Source: Streptomyces sp. Ag109_O5-1 | Lineage (GTDB): Bacteria > Actinomycetota > Actinomycetes > Streptomycetales > Streptomycetaceae | Direction of reading: 5' to 3' | NCBI RefSeq assembly: GCF_003814875.1 | Contig: NZ_RKQF01000001.1 | Location: forward strand, 4,402,001 to 4,466,000 | DNA length: 64,000 bases | Shown here: positions 42,554 to 51,941 of the stretch, one piece after another | Layout: each line of letters starts with the position of its first letter | How positions within the stretch are numbered: the stretch's first letter is position 1 | Program-made: the position numbers and the translations under genes | Notes under the pieces: model-generated | Seen by the model: the letters and a program-made list of their open reading frames with translations, nothing else | What the model was told of the DNA's origin: nothing | The model's database searches: none

Positions 42554-44185
42554 TCAGCTGACCTTGATCTCGTTGTAGACGGGGACGCTGAACGGATTGA
42601 GCGCCACGTTCGACAGCCGCTCGGAGTATCCGGCGCTGCCGTTCTGGTACCAGAGCGGAATGGCGGCCATGTTGTCGCGGACGACGCCCTCGGCCTGCTG
42701 GAAGGTCGACACGGCCTTGGCGGTGTCGGTCTCGGCGTTGGCCTGGTCGACGAGTTTGTCGAAGTCCTTGTTGGACCACTTGCCGTCGTTGGAGGACGCG
42801 TCGGTGTAGTAGAGCGGCTGGAGGAAGTTCTGGATGAGCGGGTAGTCCATCTGCCAGCCCGCGCGGAACGGCCCGGTCATCTTGTGCTGGCCGATCTGGT
42901 TGCGGAAGTCGGCGAAAGTGCCGATCGGATTCCCGACGCACGCCTTGTCGTTGCCCAGTGCGTTGTTGATGGAGTTGCACACGGCGTCCACCCACATCCT
43001 GTGCGAGCCGGTGTCGGCGTTGTACGTGATCTTGAGCTGCCCGCCGGGCAGGCCCCCGCCCTCCTGGATGAGCTTCTTGGCCTGGGCGGGGTCGTAGTCG
43101 CAGGCGCTCCCGCACAGCCCTTCCTTGAAGCCGCCCTCCGCGCCGAGCACCGGCGAGGTCCAGTCGGTGGCCGGGGTGCGGGTGTTCTGGAAGATGGTCT
43201 GGGTGATCTGCTTCCGGTTGATGGCCATGGAAATGCCGGTGCGGACCTTGTCGGATCCGCTCTTGTTCCAGGCGCTGTCGTAGTAGGGGAAGGCGAGGGT
43301 CTGGATGATGCCGGCCGGGGTGTTGATGTAACGGTCACCGAGGTCGTTCTTGACGTTCTTCAGCTGCGAGGCGGGAACGTCGTCGACGAGGTCGAGGTTG
43401 CCGGCGATCAGATCGGTGTAGGCGGTGTCGCTGTCCGTGTAGACCTTGAGGGTCACCCCGGCGTTCTGCGCTTTGTCGTTCCCGGGGTAGCCGTCCCACT
43501 TCTTCAGGACCATCTGCGAGCCCTTGGTGTACGAATCGATGGCGTACGGCCCGTTGCCGACCGGTTGCTTCAGCCAGCCGGCGTGGTCGGTGAAGAAGGC
43601 CTGGGGCAGCGGGGCGAAGGCCGCGTACCCGAGGGTGTCGGGGAAGCTGGAGAACTTCTGGTTCAGCCGCACGGTGAAGGTCTTGTCGTTGACGACCTTC
43701 AGTCCGTCCAGCTTGTCGGCGGTCTGGGAGCCGCCGGCCGGGTGGACCTTGTCGTAGCCCTGGATGTAGCCGAAGAAGTAGGCGTTCTTCTGGTTGTTCC
43801 TGAGGCTCGCTCCGTAGTTCCAGGCGTCGACGAAGGACCTGGCGGTCACCTTTTCGCCGTTGGAGAAGGTCCAGCCGTCCTTGACGGTGATCGTGAAGTT
43901 CTGCGAGTCGCTCGTGTCGATCTTCTCGGCGAGCATGTTCTGGGCCTTGCCGGTCTTCGGGTCGTACTTCTTCAGACCCCGGAAGATCATGTCGAGGACC
44001 TTGCCGCCCTGGACCTCGTTGGTGTTGGACGGCTCCAGGGGATTCTGTGGGTCTCCCCAGGAGGAGCTGAGCACCCCGCTGCCGCCCCCTCCGCCACCGC
44101 TGCCGCCTCCGCCACCGCAGGCCGTGGCCGCGAGCGCCACCACCACCGCGCAGGCCGCCCCTCGGGCGTGCGTGGCTGAACGCAT
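42554..44185 (-). CDS. Oligopeptide-binding lipoprotein (OppA type, SBP family 5)
   Basis: This 543-aa exterior lipoprotein has a signal peptide (AACAVVVALAATAC, lipobox ATAC) and a Gly/Ser-rich linker. The SBP_bac_5 body contains FTITVKDGWTFSNGEKVTAR and GPYAIDSYTKGSQMVLKK. It presents oligopeptides to the adjacent permeases. As first gene of a five-gene operon it is the substrate-determining part. It is divergent from the first BldK-type operon. Confidence 0.93.
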   Translation of the reverse strand: MRSATHARGAACAVVVALAATACGGGGGSGGGGGGSGVLSSSWGDPQNPLEPSNTNEVQGGKVLDMIFRGLKKYDPKTGKAQNMLAEKIDTSDSQNFTITVKDGWTFSNGEKVTARSFVDAWNYGASLRNNQKNAYFFGYIQGYDKVHPAGGSQTADKLDGLKVVNDKTFTVRLNQKFSSFPDTLGYAAFAPLPQAFFTDHAGWLKQPVGNGPYAIDSYTKGSQMVLKKWDGYPGNDKAQNAGVTLKVYTDSDTAYTDLIAGNLDLVDDVPASQLKNVKNDLGDRYINTPAGIIQTLAFPYYDSAWNKSGSDKVRTGISMAINRKQITQTIFQNTRTPATDWTSPVLGAEGGFKEGLCGSACDYDPAQAKKLIQEGGGLPGGQLKITYNADTGSHRMWVDAVCNSINNALGNDKACVGNPIGTFADFRNQIGQHKMTGPFRAGWQMDYPLIQNFLQPLYYTDASSNDGKWSNKDFDKLVDQANAETDTAKAVSTFQQAEGVVRDNMAAIPLWYQNGSAGYSERLSNVALNPFSVPVYNEIKVS

Positions 44186-44692
44186 GGCGTGCCTCCTCCG
44201 TGAAGGGTGATCCGCGAATCATCCGTTATCGGCCAATATCGTCCCAATAGGTCGATACTGCCCATCCATCGGCCCGAACGGAGGCACCCCGAGGGCCCCA
44301 CGGCGGCCTTTAGGGGGACACCTCACCCGATTGCAGGCACCCCCTCCGGAGGGGCTTGAGGATCTTCGGGCGGCGAGGCAATGGATCTCTGCGTAACGAT
44401 GCCGAAACGTTGGATTGCGACCCGTCGATGTACGCATTTCGGCACCCACGCGTCCGCATAACGAACTCATTGCCCGTTTCGCCCGATTGGCCCGATCTAA
44501 AGCACGGACCGATTACGGCGCGCTACCCGCGTAGCTACGGAACGGTCAAAGCCGAGCAAAGATGGTAAAGAGAAACCCAAGTCGGCCGAGAATTTATTGA
44601 CCTTGAATGAATTGCGTTGAAAAAGTCCGGCGTAGCCCGTAGGGGAGTGTGCCCTGCGGAGTCATCAGACCCTCCCTTGGGCCAGGAGCACC
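44186..44692. promoter_or_regulatory. Divergent promoter region between two peptide-importer operons
   Basis: This 507-bp gene-free stretch is lower in GC than its surroundings, notably 44520-44630. It contains the palindrome CCCCTCCGGAGGGG at about 44341-44354. A TTGACC hexamer at 44597-44602 faces the plus-strand operon, though no good -10 follows at standard spacing. It must hold start sites for both operons; no gene or known riboswitch is recognised. Confidence 0.5.
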
Positions 44693-45721
44693 ATGACCCC
44701 CCCAACTCCATCCACGGCTGCCCCGCTTGAGGTGACCGACGACACCGCAACGAAGTCGACCACTTCGGACGGCTCGAAGGGCAGCGAGAGCAGGTCGCCG
44801 GGCCGGCTGGCCTGGCGCCGCTTCAAGCGCGACCGCACGGGCGTTATATCCGCATACGTCGTGATCTTCTTCTTCGTGATCGCGATCGCGGCTCCGCTGA
44901 TAGCGAAGCTGTACGGCAAGAACCCGTACACGACGTACGCCAGCGCCAACCCGGACCTCCTCGACGCCTTCTCGTACCCCGCGGGGCCCAACGGCGGAAT
45001 GAGCTCGCAGTTCTGGTTCGGCATCGAGCCGCAGCTGGGCCGGGACGTCTTCACGTTCCTGCTGTACGGCATCCGGACCTCGCTGGGCATCGCGACCGCC
45101 GCCACCCTGCTCACCACCGTGGCGGGTGTCGTCATCGGTGTCACGGCGGGCTACCTGGGCGGCCGGACGGACTATTTCGTCAGCCGGATCATCGACATCG
45201 TGCTGTCGTTCCCGTCGACGCTGTTCTTCATCGCGTTCATGCCGGTGGTCTACGGCATCTTCGTTGCCCCCGACGACAACATCCCGACATCGCTGCGCGC
45301 CATCGCCCTGATCCTGGTGCTGTCCGCCTTCGGCTGGGCCTCCATCGCGCGTCTGCTGCGCGGCCAGGTGCTCGGTCTGCGCGAGCGCGAGTTCGTCGAG
45401 GCGGCCAAGGTCACGGGCGCGTCTCCGATGCGCATCGTGTTCAAGGAACTTCTGCCGAACCTGTGGACGCCGATCATCATCCAGTCCACGCTGCTGCTCC
45501 CGGCCTTCGTGACCACCGAGGCGGGCCTGGCCTTCCTCGGCGTCGGCATCATCGACCCGACCCCGGACTGGGGCGTGATGATCCAGCGCGGCGCCGAGTT
45601 CTACTCCCAGGACCTCACCTTCATGCTCTTCCCGGGCATCTCGATGGTGGTGTTCGTGGTCGCTTTCAACCTGCTCGGCGACTCCGTGCGCGACGCGCTC
45701 GACCCGAAGTCCAAGCGGTAG
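44693..45721 (+). CDS. BldK-type oligopeptide ABC permease (BldKA position)
   Basis: This 342-aa permease has an extended cytoplasmic N-terminus and six helices (first in GVISAYVVIFFFVIAIAAPLIA). The EAA loop is in KVTGASPMRIVFKELLPNLW, and the end reads GDSVRDALDPKSKR as in OppC/DppC proteins. It is first in an operon ordered permease, lipoprotein, permease, ATPase, ATPase, the order I recall for bldKABCDE. An AGGAG precedes the ATG. Whether this or the paralogous cluster at 58909-64000 is the bldK orthologue cannot be decided here. Confidence 0.88.
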   Translation: MTPPTPSTAAPLEVTDDTATKSTTSDGSKGSESRSPGRLAWRRFKRDRTGVISAYVVIFFFVIAIAAPLIAKLYGKNPYTTYASANPDLLDAFSYPAGPNGGMSSQFWFGIEPQLGRDVFTFLLYGIRTSLGIATAATLLTTVAGVVIGVTAGYLGGRTDYFVSRIIDIVLSFPSTLFFIAFMPVVYGIFVAPDDNIPTSLRAIALILVLSAFGWASIARLLRGQVLGLREREFVEAAKVTGASPMRIVFKELLPNLWTPIIIQSTLLLPAFVTTEAGLAFLGVGIIDPTPDWGVMIQRGAEFYSQDLTFMLFPGISMVVFVVAFNLLGDSVRDALDPKSKR

Positions 45722-45802
45722 CAAACCAGTTCCACCCGGCCCGGTTCGATGACGTCCGGCTGGTTCCGACCATCCGACTTGACCCCAATAGGCAGGCTCA
45801 GC

Positions 45803-47560
45803 ATGTCTTTTTCCCGTAGAAACTTCCTGATCGCCACTGGTGTGGCAGCGGCCTCCACGACCGTGCTGAGCGCCTGCAGCAGCGGTAGCGACAACAAGAG
45901 CACGTCCAAGGTCCCGTCCGTCACCGGCTCGAAGACCATGAGCATCCCGGTCGGCACCAAGGCCGACTCCACGGGTCCGGCCCCCGAGGTCGCGGGCGCG
46001 GTCAAGGGCGGAACCATCTACTCGCTCGACCAGTTCGACATGGACCACCTGGACCCGGCGCAGATCTACGTCGCCACCGAGGGCGCCATCACCCGTCCGA
46101 TCCTGCGCGGTCTGACCGGCTACAAGGTCGACGACAAGGGCGGCTGCACCCTCGTCGGCGACGTCGCCACGGACGCCGGCACCATGAAGAACGGCGGCAA
46201 GACCTGGTCGTTCACCATCAAGGACGGCATCAAGTGGGAGGACGGCACCGACCTCTCCATGGACGACGTCCGCCACACCTTCGAGCGCCTCTTCGCCTCC
46301 TTCGTCACCGAGGGTCCGCGCTATGTCCAGACGTGGCTGGTCGGCGGTGACAAGTACAAGGGCCCCTACGACGGCAAGAGCCTCGCCTCCATCGAGGTCT
46401 CCGGCAAGACGATCACGTTCAACCTCACCGAGGCCCGCGCCGACTTCAACTTCACCCTGGCCATGCCCGGCTACAACCTGGTGAACAAGAAGAACGACAC
46501 CAAGGAGAAGTACGACAAGCGTCCGTACGCCCTCGGTCCCTACAAGATCGGTGACCGCCAGATCGGCAAGTCGCTGACCTACGTCCGCAACGACCACTGG
46601 GACGCCAGCACCGACTCGATCCGCAACGCGTACCCGGACAAGTACGTCTTCCAGTTCGGCTTCGAGCTGGTCGCCTCCACCGACCGCTACGTCGCGGACA
46701 AGGGCAACGACCAGTACGCGATGTCGATCTTCAACGAGGTCGCCCCGGAGCGCATGCAGCAGGTCCTCACCAACGCCACGCTGAAGAAGCGCGTCCTCAC
46801 CCAGGTCGACACGGTCACCTACTACTGGCCGATCAACATGACCCGGGTCAAGGACCTGAAGGTCCGCCAGGCCATCAACTACGCCTGGCCGCACCAGCAG
46901 CTGCAGACCGTCGCGGGTGGCAAGGCCAGCACCGAGATCGCCACCACGATCCTCAGCCCGGTCACCCCCGGCTACACCAAGTTCGACCTGTACGGCACGG
47001 ACAAGACGCCGGGCGGCAACCCGACCAAGGCCAAGGCGCTGCTGAAGGAGGCCGGCAAGGAGGGCTACAAGCTGGTCATCGCCTACCAGCAGTCCGACAC
47101 CGCGGTGAAGAGCGCCGTCGTCATCAAGAACGCGCTGGAGGCGGCCGGCTTCCAGGTCGTCAACAAGCAGGTCGACAAGTCGACCTTCTACACCCAGATC
47201 GGCAAGCTCGACAACGGCTTCGACCTGATGGCGGCGGGCTGGAGCCCGGACTGGCCGAACGGCTACTCGGTCTTCTACCCCTGCTGGAGCGGCAAGAACA
47301 TCGCCGAGGGCGCCAGCAACTACGCTCAGCTGAACGACCCGAGCGTCAACAAGGCCATCGACGCGGCGGCCACGATCTCGGACACCGCCGCGGCCAACAA
47401 GGCCTGGGGTGCCATCGACAAGCAGATCATGGAGCTGGCGGCGGTCGTCCCGGACTACCACAAGATCCGCAACTGGATGTACGGCTCCAAGGTCGGCAAC
47501 GTGGTCTACGACGCCGGCAACACCTGCGTCGCGCTCTGCAAGCTGTACGCCAAGAAGTAA
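45803..47560 (+). CDS. BldK-type oligopeptide-binding lipoprotein (BldKB position), Tat-like signal
   Basis: This 585-aa SBP family 5 lipoprotein has the N-terminus SFSRRNFLIATGVAAASTTV, which fits the twin-arginine motif S-R-R-x-F-L-x, followed by lipobox LSAC. That suggests folded export by Tat and then lipidation. The body has TWSFTIKDGIKWEDGTDLSM and GPYKIGDRQIGKSLTYV. It binds peptides outside the membrane; BldKB homologues are needed for aerial growth in S. coelicolor. A strong hairpin follows it (47577-47603). Confidence 0.9.
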   Translation: MSFSRRNFLIATGVAAASTTVLSACSSGSDNKSTSKVPSVTGSKTMSIPVGTKADSTGPAPEVAGAVKGGTIYSLDQFDMDHLDPAQIYVATEGAITRPILRGLTGYKVDDKGGCTLVGDVATDAGTMKNGGKTWSFTIKDGIKWEDGTDLSMDDVRHTFERLFASFVTEGPRYVQTWLVGGDKYKGPYDGKSLASIEVSGKTITFNLTEARADFNFTLAMPGYNLVNKKNDTKEKYDKRPYALGPYKIGDRQIGKSLTYVRNDHWDASTDSIRNAYPDKYVFQFGFELVASTDRYVADKGNDQYAMSIFNEVAPERMQQVLTNATLKKRVLTQVDTVTYYWPINMTRVKDLKVRQAINYAWPHQQLQTVAGGKASTEIATTILSPVTPGYTKFDLYGTDKTPGGNPTKAKALLKEAGKEGYKLVIAYQQSDTAVKSAVVIKNALEAAGFQVVNKQVDKSTFYTQIGKLDNGFDLMAAGWSPDWPNGYSVFYPCWSGKNIAEGASNYAQLNDPSVNKAIDAAATISDTAAANKAWGAIDKQIMELAAVVPDYHKIRNWMYGSKVGNVVYDAGNTCVALCKLYAKK

Positions 47561-47576
47561 CCGCGTAAGACCCCAA

Positions 47577-47603
47577 GGGGGCGGCCACGACCCGGCCGCC
47601 CCC
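47577..47603 (+). terminator. Intra-operon hairpin after the binding-protein gene
   Basis: GGGGGCGGCC (47577-47586) pairs perfectly with GGCCGCCCCC (47594-47603), loop 7 nt, between the lipoprotein gene and the next permease. It probably acts as a partial terminator or 3'-end stabiliser giving more binding protein than transporter. Confidence 0.7.
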
Positions 47604-47662
47604 CTCCGGCCCACCCCCCTCTTACTCCCGGCGACGGCGCCCCGTCCGGAAAGTCACGCCCC

Positions 47663-48643
47663 ATGTTCCGCTTCCTTGTCCGCCGAACCCTCGGCGCGCT
47701 GGTCATCCTGTTGATCATCAGCGCCGTCACCTTCTGGCTCTTCTACGCCATCCCGCGTGACCCCGCCATGATGTCCTGCGGCAAGAACTGCACGCCCGAC
47801 ATGCTCAAGCAGGTCCGGCACAACCTGGACATCGACCACCCGGTCCCGGTCCAGTACTGGTACTGGCTGAAGGGCATCTTCGTCGGACGGAGCTACGGCG
47901 ACTTCGGCAACTGCAGCGCGCCCTGCCTCGGCTACTCGTTCGCCAACCGCGAGCCGGTCCTCGGCACGATCCTGGACCGTCTGCCGCTGACCCTGTCGCT
48001 CGCCTTCGGCTCGGCCGTCGTCTTCCTGGTCTTCGGCATCGGCTCGGGCATGATCGCCGCCGTCCGGCAGGGCAAGTGGCAGGACAAGGTGGCCAGCTCC
48101 GCCTCGCTGGTGGCCTCCTCGCTGCAGATCTACTTCATCGGCTACGTGGCGATGTACTTCCTCGTCGCGAAGCTCGGCATCCTCAACAACCCGTCGTACA
48201 CCCCCCTCACTCAGAACCCGTTCGAGTGGGCCTCCGGGCTGCTGCTGCCGTGGCTGGTGCTGGCCCTGATCTGGACCGCCAACTACACCCGTATGACGCG
48301 CTCCCAGCTCGTGGAGACGCTCAGCGAGGACTACGTGCGCACGGCTCGGGCCAAGGGCATGTCGTCGCGCAGCGTCTTCTTCCGGTTCGCCTGGCGCGGC
48401 GCGATGGGCCCGATCGTCACCATCTTCGGCATCGACCTCGCCACGCTCATCGGCGGCGCGATCATCACCGAGTCCGTCTTCAGCCTCCAGGGTGTCGGCC
48501 GGCTCGCGGTGCAGTCCGTGAACCAGAGCGACCTGCCCATGGTCCTCGGCGTCACCCTGCTGTCCGCCGGCGCGATCGTGGTCTTCAACATCGTCGTCGA
48601 CGCCGTCTACGCCGTCATCGACCCGCGGATCCGGCTCGCCTGA
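47663..48643 (+). CDS. BldK-type oligopeptide ABC permease (BldKC position)
   Basis: This 326-aa OppB/DppB-like permease begins MFRFLVRRTLGALVILLIIS. It has a Cys-containing exterior segment (SCGKNCTPDMLKQVRHNL, later NCSAPCLGYSF) shared with the paralogue at 61133-62110. The EAA loop is in AKGMSSRSVFFRFAWRGAMG, and it ends YAVIDPRIRLA. GGAAAG precedes the ATG. Confidence 0.9.
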   Translation: MFRFLVRRTLGALVILLIISAVTFWLFYAIPRDPAMMSCGKNCTPDMLKQVRHNLDIDHPVPVQYWYWLKGIFVGRSYGDFGNCSAPCLGYSFANREPVLGTILDRLPLTLSLAFGSAVVFLVFGIGSGMIAAVRQGKWQDKVASSASLVASSLQIYFIGYVAMYFLVAKLGILNNPSYTPLTQNPFEWASGLLLPWLVLALIWTANYTRMTRSQLVETLSEDYVRTARAKGMSSRSVFFRFAWRGAMGPIVTIFGIDLATLIGGAIITESVFSLQGVGRLAVQSVNQSDLPMVLGVTLLSAGAIVVFNIVVDAVYAVIDPRIRLA

Positions 48644-48692
48644 CCTCCGCCCCACCCTCTACCTCTCGCATCACCCCCCCAGGAGCGTCACC

Positions 48693-49730
48693 GTGACGAG
48701 CACCGATCAGCAGCCGTTCCTCTCCGTCAAGGACCTCAAAGTCCACTTCTCCACCGAGGACGGCATCGTCAAGGCCGTCGACGGGCTCAGCTTCGACATC
48801 GCCAAGGGCCAGACGCTCGGCATCGTAGGTGAGTCGGGCTCCGGCAAGTCCGTGACCAACCTGACGATCCTGGGTCTGCACGACCCCGCGCGTACCCAGA
48901 TCGACGGCGAGATCCTGCTGGACGGCAAGGAGCTGCTCACGGCCTCCGAGCGGGAGCTGGAGAAGCTGCGCGGCAACAAGATGTCGATGATCTTCCAGGA
49001 CGCGCTGGCCTCGCTGTCGCCGTACCACACCATCGGTACCCAGATCTCCGAGGTGTACCGCAAGCACACCGGCGCCTCCAAGAAGGAGTCGCGGGAGCGG
49101 GCGATCGAGATGCTGAAGCGCGTCGGTATCCCGCAGCCGGACGTCCGGGTGGACGACTACCCGCACCAGTTCTCCGGCGGTATGCGCCAGCGCGCGATGA
49201 TCGCCATGGCGCTGGTCTGCGACCCCGAACTCCTCATCGCCGACGAGCCCACCACCGCGCTCGACGTGACGGTCCAGGCCCAGATCATGGACCTGCTCAA
49301 GGACCTCCAGCAGGAGTTCGGCACCGCGATCATCTTCATCACCCACGACCTCGGTGTCATCGCCGACATCGCGGACGACGTGCTGGTGATGTACGGCGGC
49401 CGGTGCGTGGAGCGCGGCACCAAGAAGCAGGTGCTCTCCAGCCCCGAGCACCCCTACACCGTCGGCCTGCTCAACTCCATGCCGAGCCTGGACGGACCGG
49501 TCGACGTCCCGTTGTCGCCGATCCCCGGCTCGCCGCCGTCGCTGCTCAACCCGCCCACCGGCTGCCGTTTCCACCCGCGCTGCGCGTTCGCGGAGAAGGT
49601 GCCGGGCGGGAAGTGCTCCAGCGACCAGCCGACGCTCGAAGTGGTCGAGGGCCGTGGCTCGGCCTGCCACCTGGAACTGAGCCGGCGTGCGGATCTCTTC
49701 GCCGACTACGCCGCGACCAGCCACAACTGA
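48693..49730 (+). CDS. BldK-type oligopeptide ABC ATPase (BldKD position)
   Basis: This 345-aa OppD-like ATPase has Walker A GESGSGKSV, signature FSGGMRQR, Walker B LIADEPTTALD, FITHDLG and the C-terminal Cys motif (CRFHPRCAF ... ACHL). The GTG start follows AGGAG. It forms the motor with the ATPase encoded 24 nt downstream. It is closely similar to the protein at 60045-61112, pointing to duplication of the whole operon. Confidence 0.9.
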   Translation: MTSTDQQPFLSVKDLKVHFSTEDGIVKAVDGLSFDIAKGQTLGIVGESGSGKSVTNLTILGLHDPARTQIDGEILLDGKELLTASERELEKLRGNKMSMIFQDALASLSPYHTIGTQISEVYRKHTGASKKESRERAIEMLKRVGIPQPDVRVDDYPHQFSGGMRQRAMIAMALVCDPELLIADEPTTALDVTVQAQIMDLLKDLQQEFGTAIIFITHDLGVIADIADDVLVMYGGRCVERGTKKQVLSSPEHPYTVGLLNSMPSLDGPVDVPLSPIPGSPPSLLNPPTGCRFHPRCAFAEKVPGGKCSSDQPTLEVVEGRGSACHLELSRRADLFADYAATSHN

Positions 49731-49754
49731 CGGACAAGACGGGACTTCACGATC

Positions 49755-50798
49755 ATGAGCAACACGAACCCCCTCCTGGACGTCTCCGGGCTGACCAAGC
49801 ACTTCCCGATCAAGGGCGGCTTCCCGATCAAGCGGACCGTCGGCGCGGTGCAGGCGGTGGACGGCCTGGACTTCCAGGTCGCCGAGGGCGAGAGCCTGGG
49901 CCTGGTGGGCGAGTCCGGCTGCGGCAAGTCCACGACCGGCCGCCTGATCACCCGCCTGCTGGAGCCGACGGGCGGCAAGATCAGCTACCGCGGTCAGGAC
50001 ATCACGCACGCCAACCGCAGGCAGCTGGCGCCGATCCGGTCCGAGATCCAGATGATCTTCCAGGACCCGTACGCGTCCCTCAACCCGCGCCAGACGGTCG
50101 GCAAGATCATCGCGGGTCCGATGGAGATCAACGACATCAACCCGCCCGGCGGCCGTGAGGCCCGGGTCCGTGAACTCCTGGAGATCGTCGGCCTCAACCC
50201 CGAGCACTTCAACCGCTTCCCGCACGAGTTCTCCGGCGGCCAGCGCCAGCGCATCGGCGTGGCCCGCGCCCTGGCCCTGCAGCCGAAGCTGATCGTCGCC
50301 GACGAGCCGGTCTCCGCCCTGGACGTCTCCATCCAGGCCCAGGTGGTGAACCTCCTCCAGAAGGTCCAGCGGGAACTGGGCATCGCGTTCGTCTTCATCG
50401 CCCACGACCTCGCGATCGTGCGGCACTTCTCACAGCGCGTCGCGGTCATGTATCTCGGTAAGATCGTGGAGATCGCCGACCGCGAGGACCTGTACGACAA
50501 CCCGCGCCACCCCTACACGCGGGCCCTGCTGTCCGCCGTGCCCGAGGCGACGGTCGAGGCGGAACCGCGCGAGCGCATCCGCCTGGTCGGTGACGTGCCG
50601 TCCCCGATCAACCCGCCGTCCGGCTGCCGCTTCCGCACCCGTTGCTGGAAGGCGACGGAGAAGTGCGCGACGGAGGCCCCGCCGCTGGTCCAGGCCGACG
50701 GCAACAAGCCCGGCCACCTCACCGCCTGCCACTACCCGGAGGTGCAGGAGACGGTTCCCGCCCCGCGCCTCGCCAAGGACCCCGAGGCTGCGGCCTGA
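49755..50798 (+). CDS. BldK-type oligopeptide ABC ATPase (BldKE position)
   Basis: This 347-aa OppF-like ATPase has Walker A GESGCGKST, signature FSGGQRQR, Walker B IVADEPVSALD and FIAHDLA. The Cys-rich C-terminal motif is CRFRTRCWKATEKC ... ACHY. Long stretches (GGFPIKRTVG, RSEIQMIFQDPY) are identical or nearly so to the paralogue at 58909-60027. It ends the operon; a terminator follows at 50888. Confidence 0.9.
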   Translation: MSNTNPLLDVSGLTKHFPIKGGFPIKRTVGAVQAVDGLDFQVAEGESLGLVGESGCGKSTTGRLITRLLEPTGGKISYRGQDITHANRRQLAPIRSEIQMIFQDPYASLNPRQTVGKIIAGPMEINDINPPGGREARVRELLEIVGLNPEHFNRFPHEFSGGQRQRIGVARALALQPKLIVADEPVSALDVSIQAQVVNLLQKVQRELGIAFVFIAHDLAIVRHFSQRVAVMYLGKIVEIADREDLYDNPRHPYTRALLSAVPEATVEAEPRERIRLVGDVPSPINPPSGCRFRTRCWKATEKCATEAPPLVQADGNKPGHLTACHYPEVQETVPAPRLAKDPEAAA

Positions 50799-50887
50799 CA
50801 CACCCCTTTCCGTCAGCCGCCGCCTTCGGAACGGACTTTCACCGGCCCATTGACCCGAGCCCTGAACGTCCGCTCCAGGGGAGCAGG

Positions 50888-50913
50888 GGCCCGCACCTCC
50901 CCAGGTGCGGGCC
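50888..50913 (+). terminator. Terminator of the first BldK-type operon
   Basis: GGCCCGCACCT (50888-50898) pairs perfectly with AGGTGCGGGCC (50903-50913), loop 4 nt, followed by TCTCTCTC. It closes the five-gene operon. Confidence 0.85.
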
Positions 50914-50917
50914 TCTC

Positions 50918-51010
50918 TCATGCGTCGAGGAGGATCTCCGCGGCGTCTTTCACATACAACGCCCGGATCAACCAGGTCGTATGCTCGTCCGGATCCTTCG
51001 AACCACGCCA
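50918..51010 (-). pseudogene. C-terminal fragment resembling the Rpn family
   Basis: The last 25 codons of this frame read DPDEHTTWLIRALYVKDAAEIL. This resembles the C-terminal end of the adjacent Rpn gene (LDQLEVWAQRATHATDAAEIF). No start or upstream domain is attached, so it looks like debris of a second copy. Confidence 0.4.
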
Positions 51011-51039
51011 CGCCCGCCGCACCAGGGCGGACCCGACCG

Positions 51040-51941
51040 TCACTTCTCGGCGAAGATCTCCGCAGCGTCCGTGGCGTGAGTTGCGCGCTGGGCCCAGACC
51101 TCGAGTTGGTCCAGATCGGTACAGGCGTTCACCCGCTCGCGGACGGCATCGCTCACCGGAACGCAGCGCCACTCCAGAAGCCGCAGCACCATCTCGGCAC
51201 ACTGCTGGACACGTCCCTGTTCACGTCCCTCCTCGCGTACCTGCTCGGCCAGCTCGTGCCGCCAGAAGTACTGGATCTCCGTCATCAGGTCCCTCCACAT
51301 CTGCTTCGCCCGGGGATCACCCAGACACGAGTCGACGAACTGCACGAAGACCGCGGCGCTGTCACGGTCAATGGTTTTCAGGGCGGCTGCCAGGGATTCC
51401 AGTATGGCGGCGACGTTCCGGCCCTTGCCATGCGTCATGGCCGAAAGCACCGCAAGAGGTGGATCCGCCACCGCCTCCCGCTCATCCGCGATCAACGGCA
51501 CGTTGTCGGGCCCCAGCACCAGCGGGCGGACCGTGAGTGACTTCCAGTCCCGCAAACCGAACTCGATCGGCTGCGCCGCCCACCGCGCGGTCGCACTGCT
51601 CTGTGTGGTCACGATCAGCACCGGCTCGCACCGGTACTTCTCGTACAAGAACGACAGGTAGTACGGCCAACTCCCGCGCTTCCGCCCGTCCATCTCCCCT
51701 GCGACTCGACCACGAAGAGATAGGGCCTCTCGTCCGTCTCCACCCACAGCAACGTGTCCACCCGACGCTCGACCGGCTCGATCTCCGTCAGATCCACGTT
51801 CAGCGCGACGAACTCCCGAGGCTCGGGAAACTCGACGCCCAGCACTTTCTGCAAGGCGTTGGTCAACAGCGTCGGATCCTTCTGGAAGATCCGATGCAAC
51901 GCCTCATGCGACGACCCACCATCACGCCACCCCCAGCTCAC
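51040..51941 (-). pseudogene. Rpn family PDDEXK nuclease / putative transposase, frameshifted
   Basis: Two adjacent frames together give one Rpn-type protein (about 300 aa). The 5' part (51941 to about 51705) has SSHEALHRIFQKDPTLLTNA, DTLLWVETDERPYLFVVESQ and the PDDEXK-like D...E-x-Q site. The 3' part has GSWPYYLSFLYEKYRCEPVL and a C-terminal helical end. They join if one G is restored to the GGGG run at about 51699-51702, so a 1-nt deletion (or sequencing error) splits the gene. Intact relatives promote recombination and DNA cleavage. Its start overlaps the HATPase gene end. Confidence 0.75.

Noticed and set aside
41288..44179. Open frame of about 960 codons on the plus strand across the OppA, OppB and OppC genes
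   Set aside because: It is antisense to convincing OppA/B/C proteins, has no domain and no ribosome site.
44594..47614. Very long open frame (about 1000 codons) on the minus strand across the BldK-type permease and lipoprotein genes
   Set aside because: It is antisense to two well-supported genes, codes for low-complexity Val/Asp/Gly/Arg-rich sequence, and arises from third-position GC bias in high-GC DNA.
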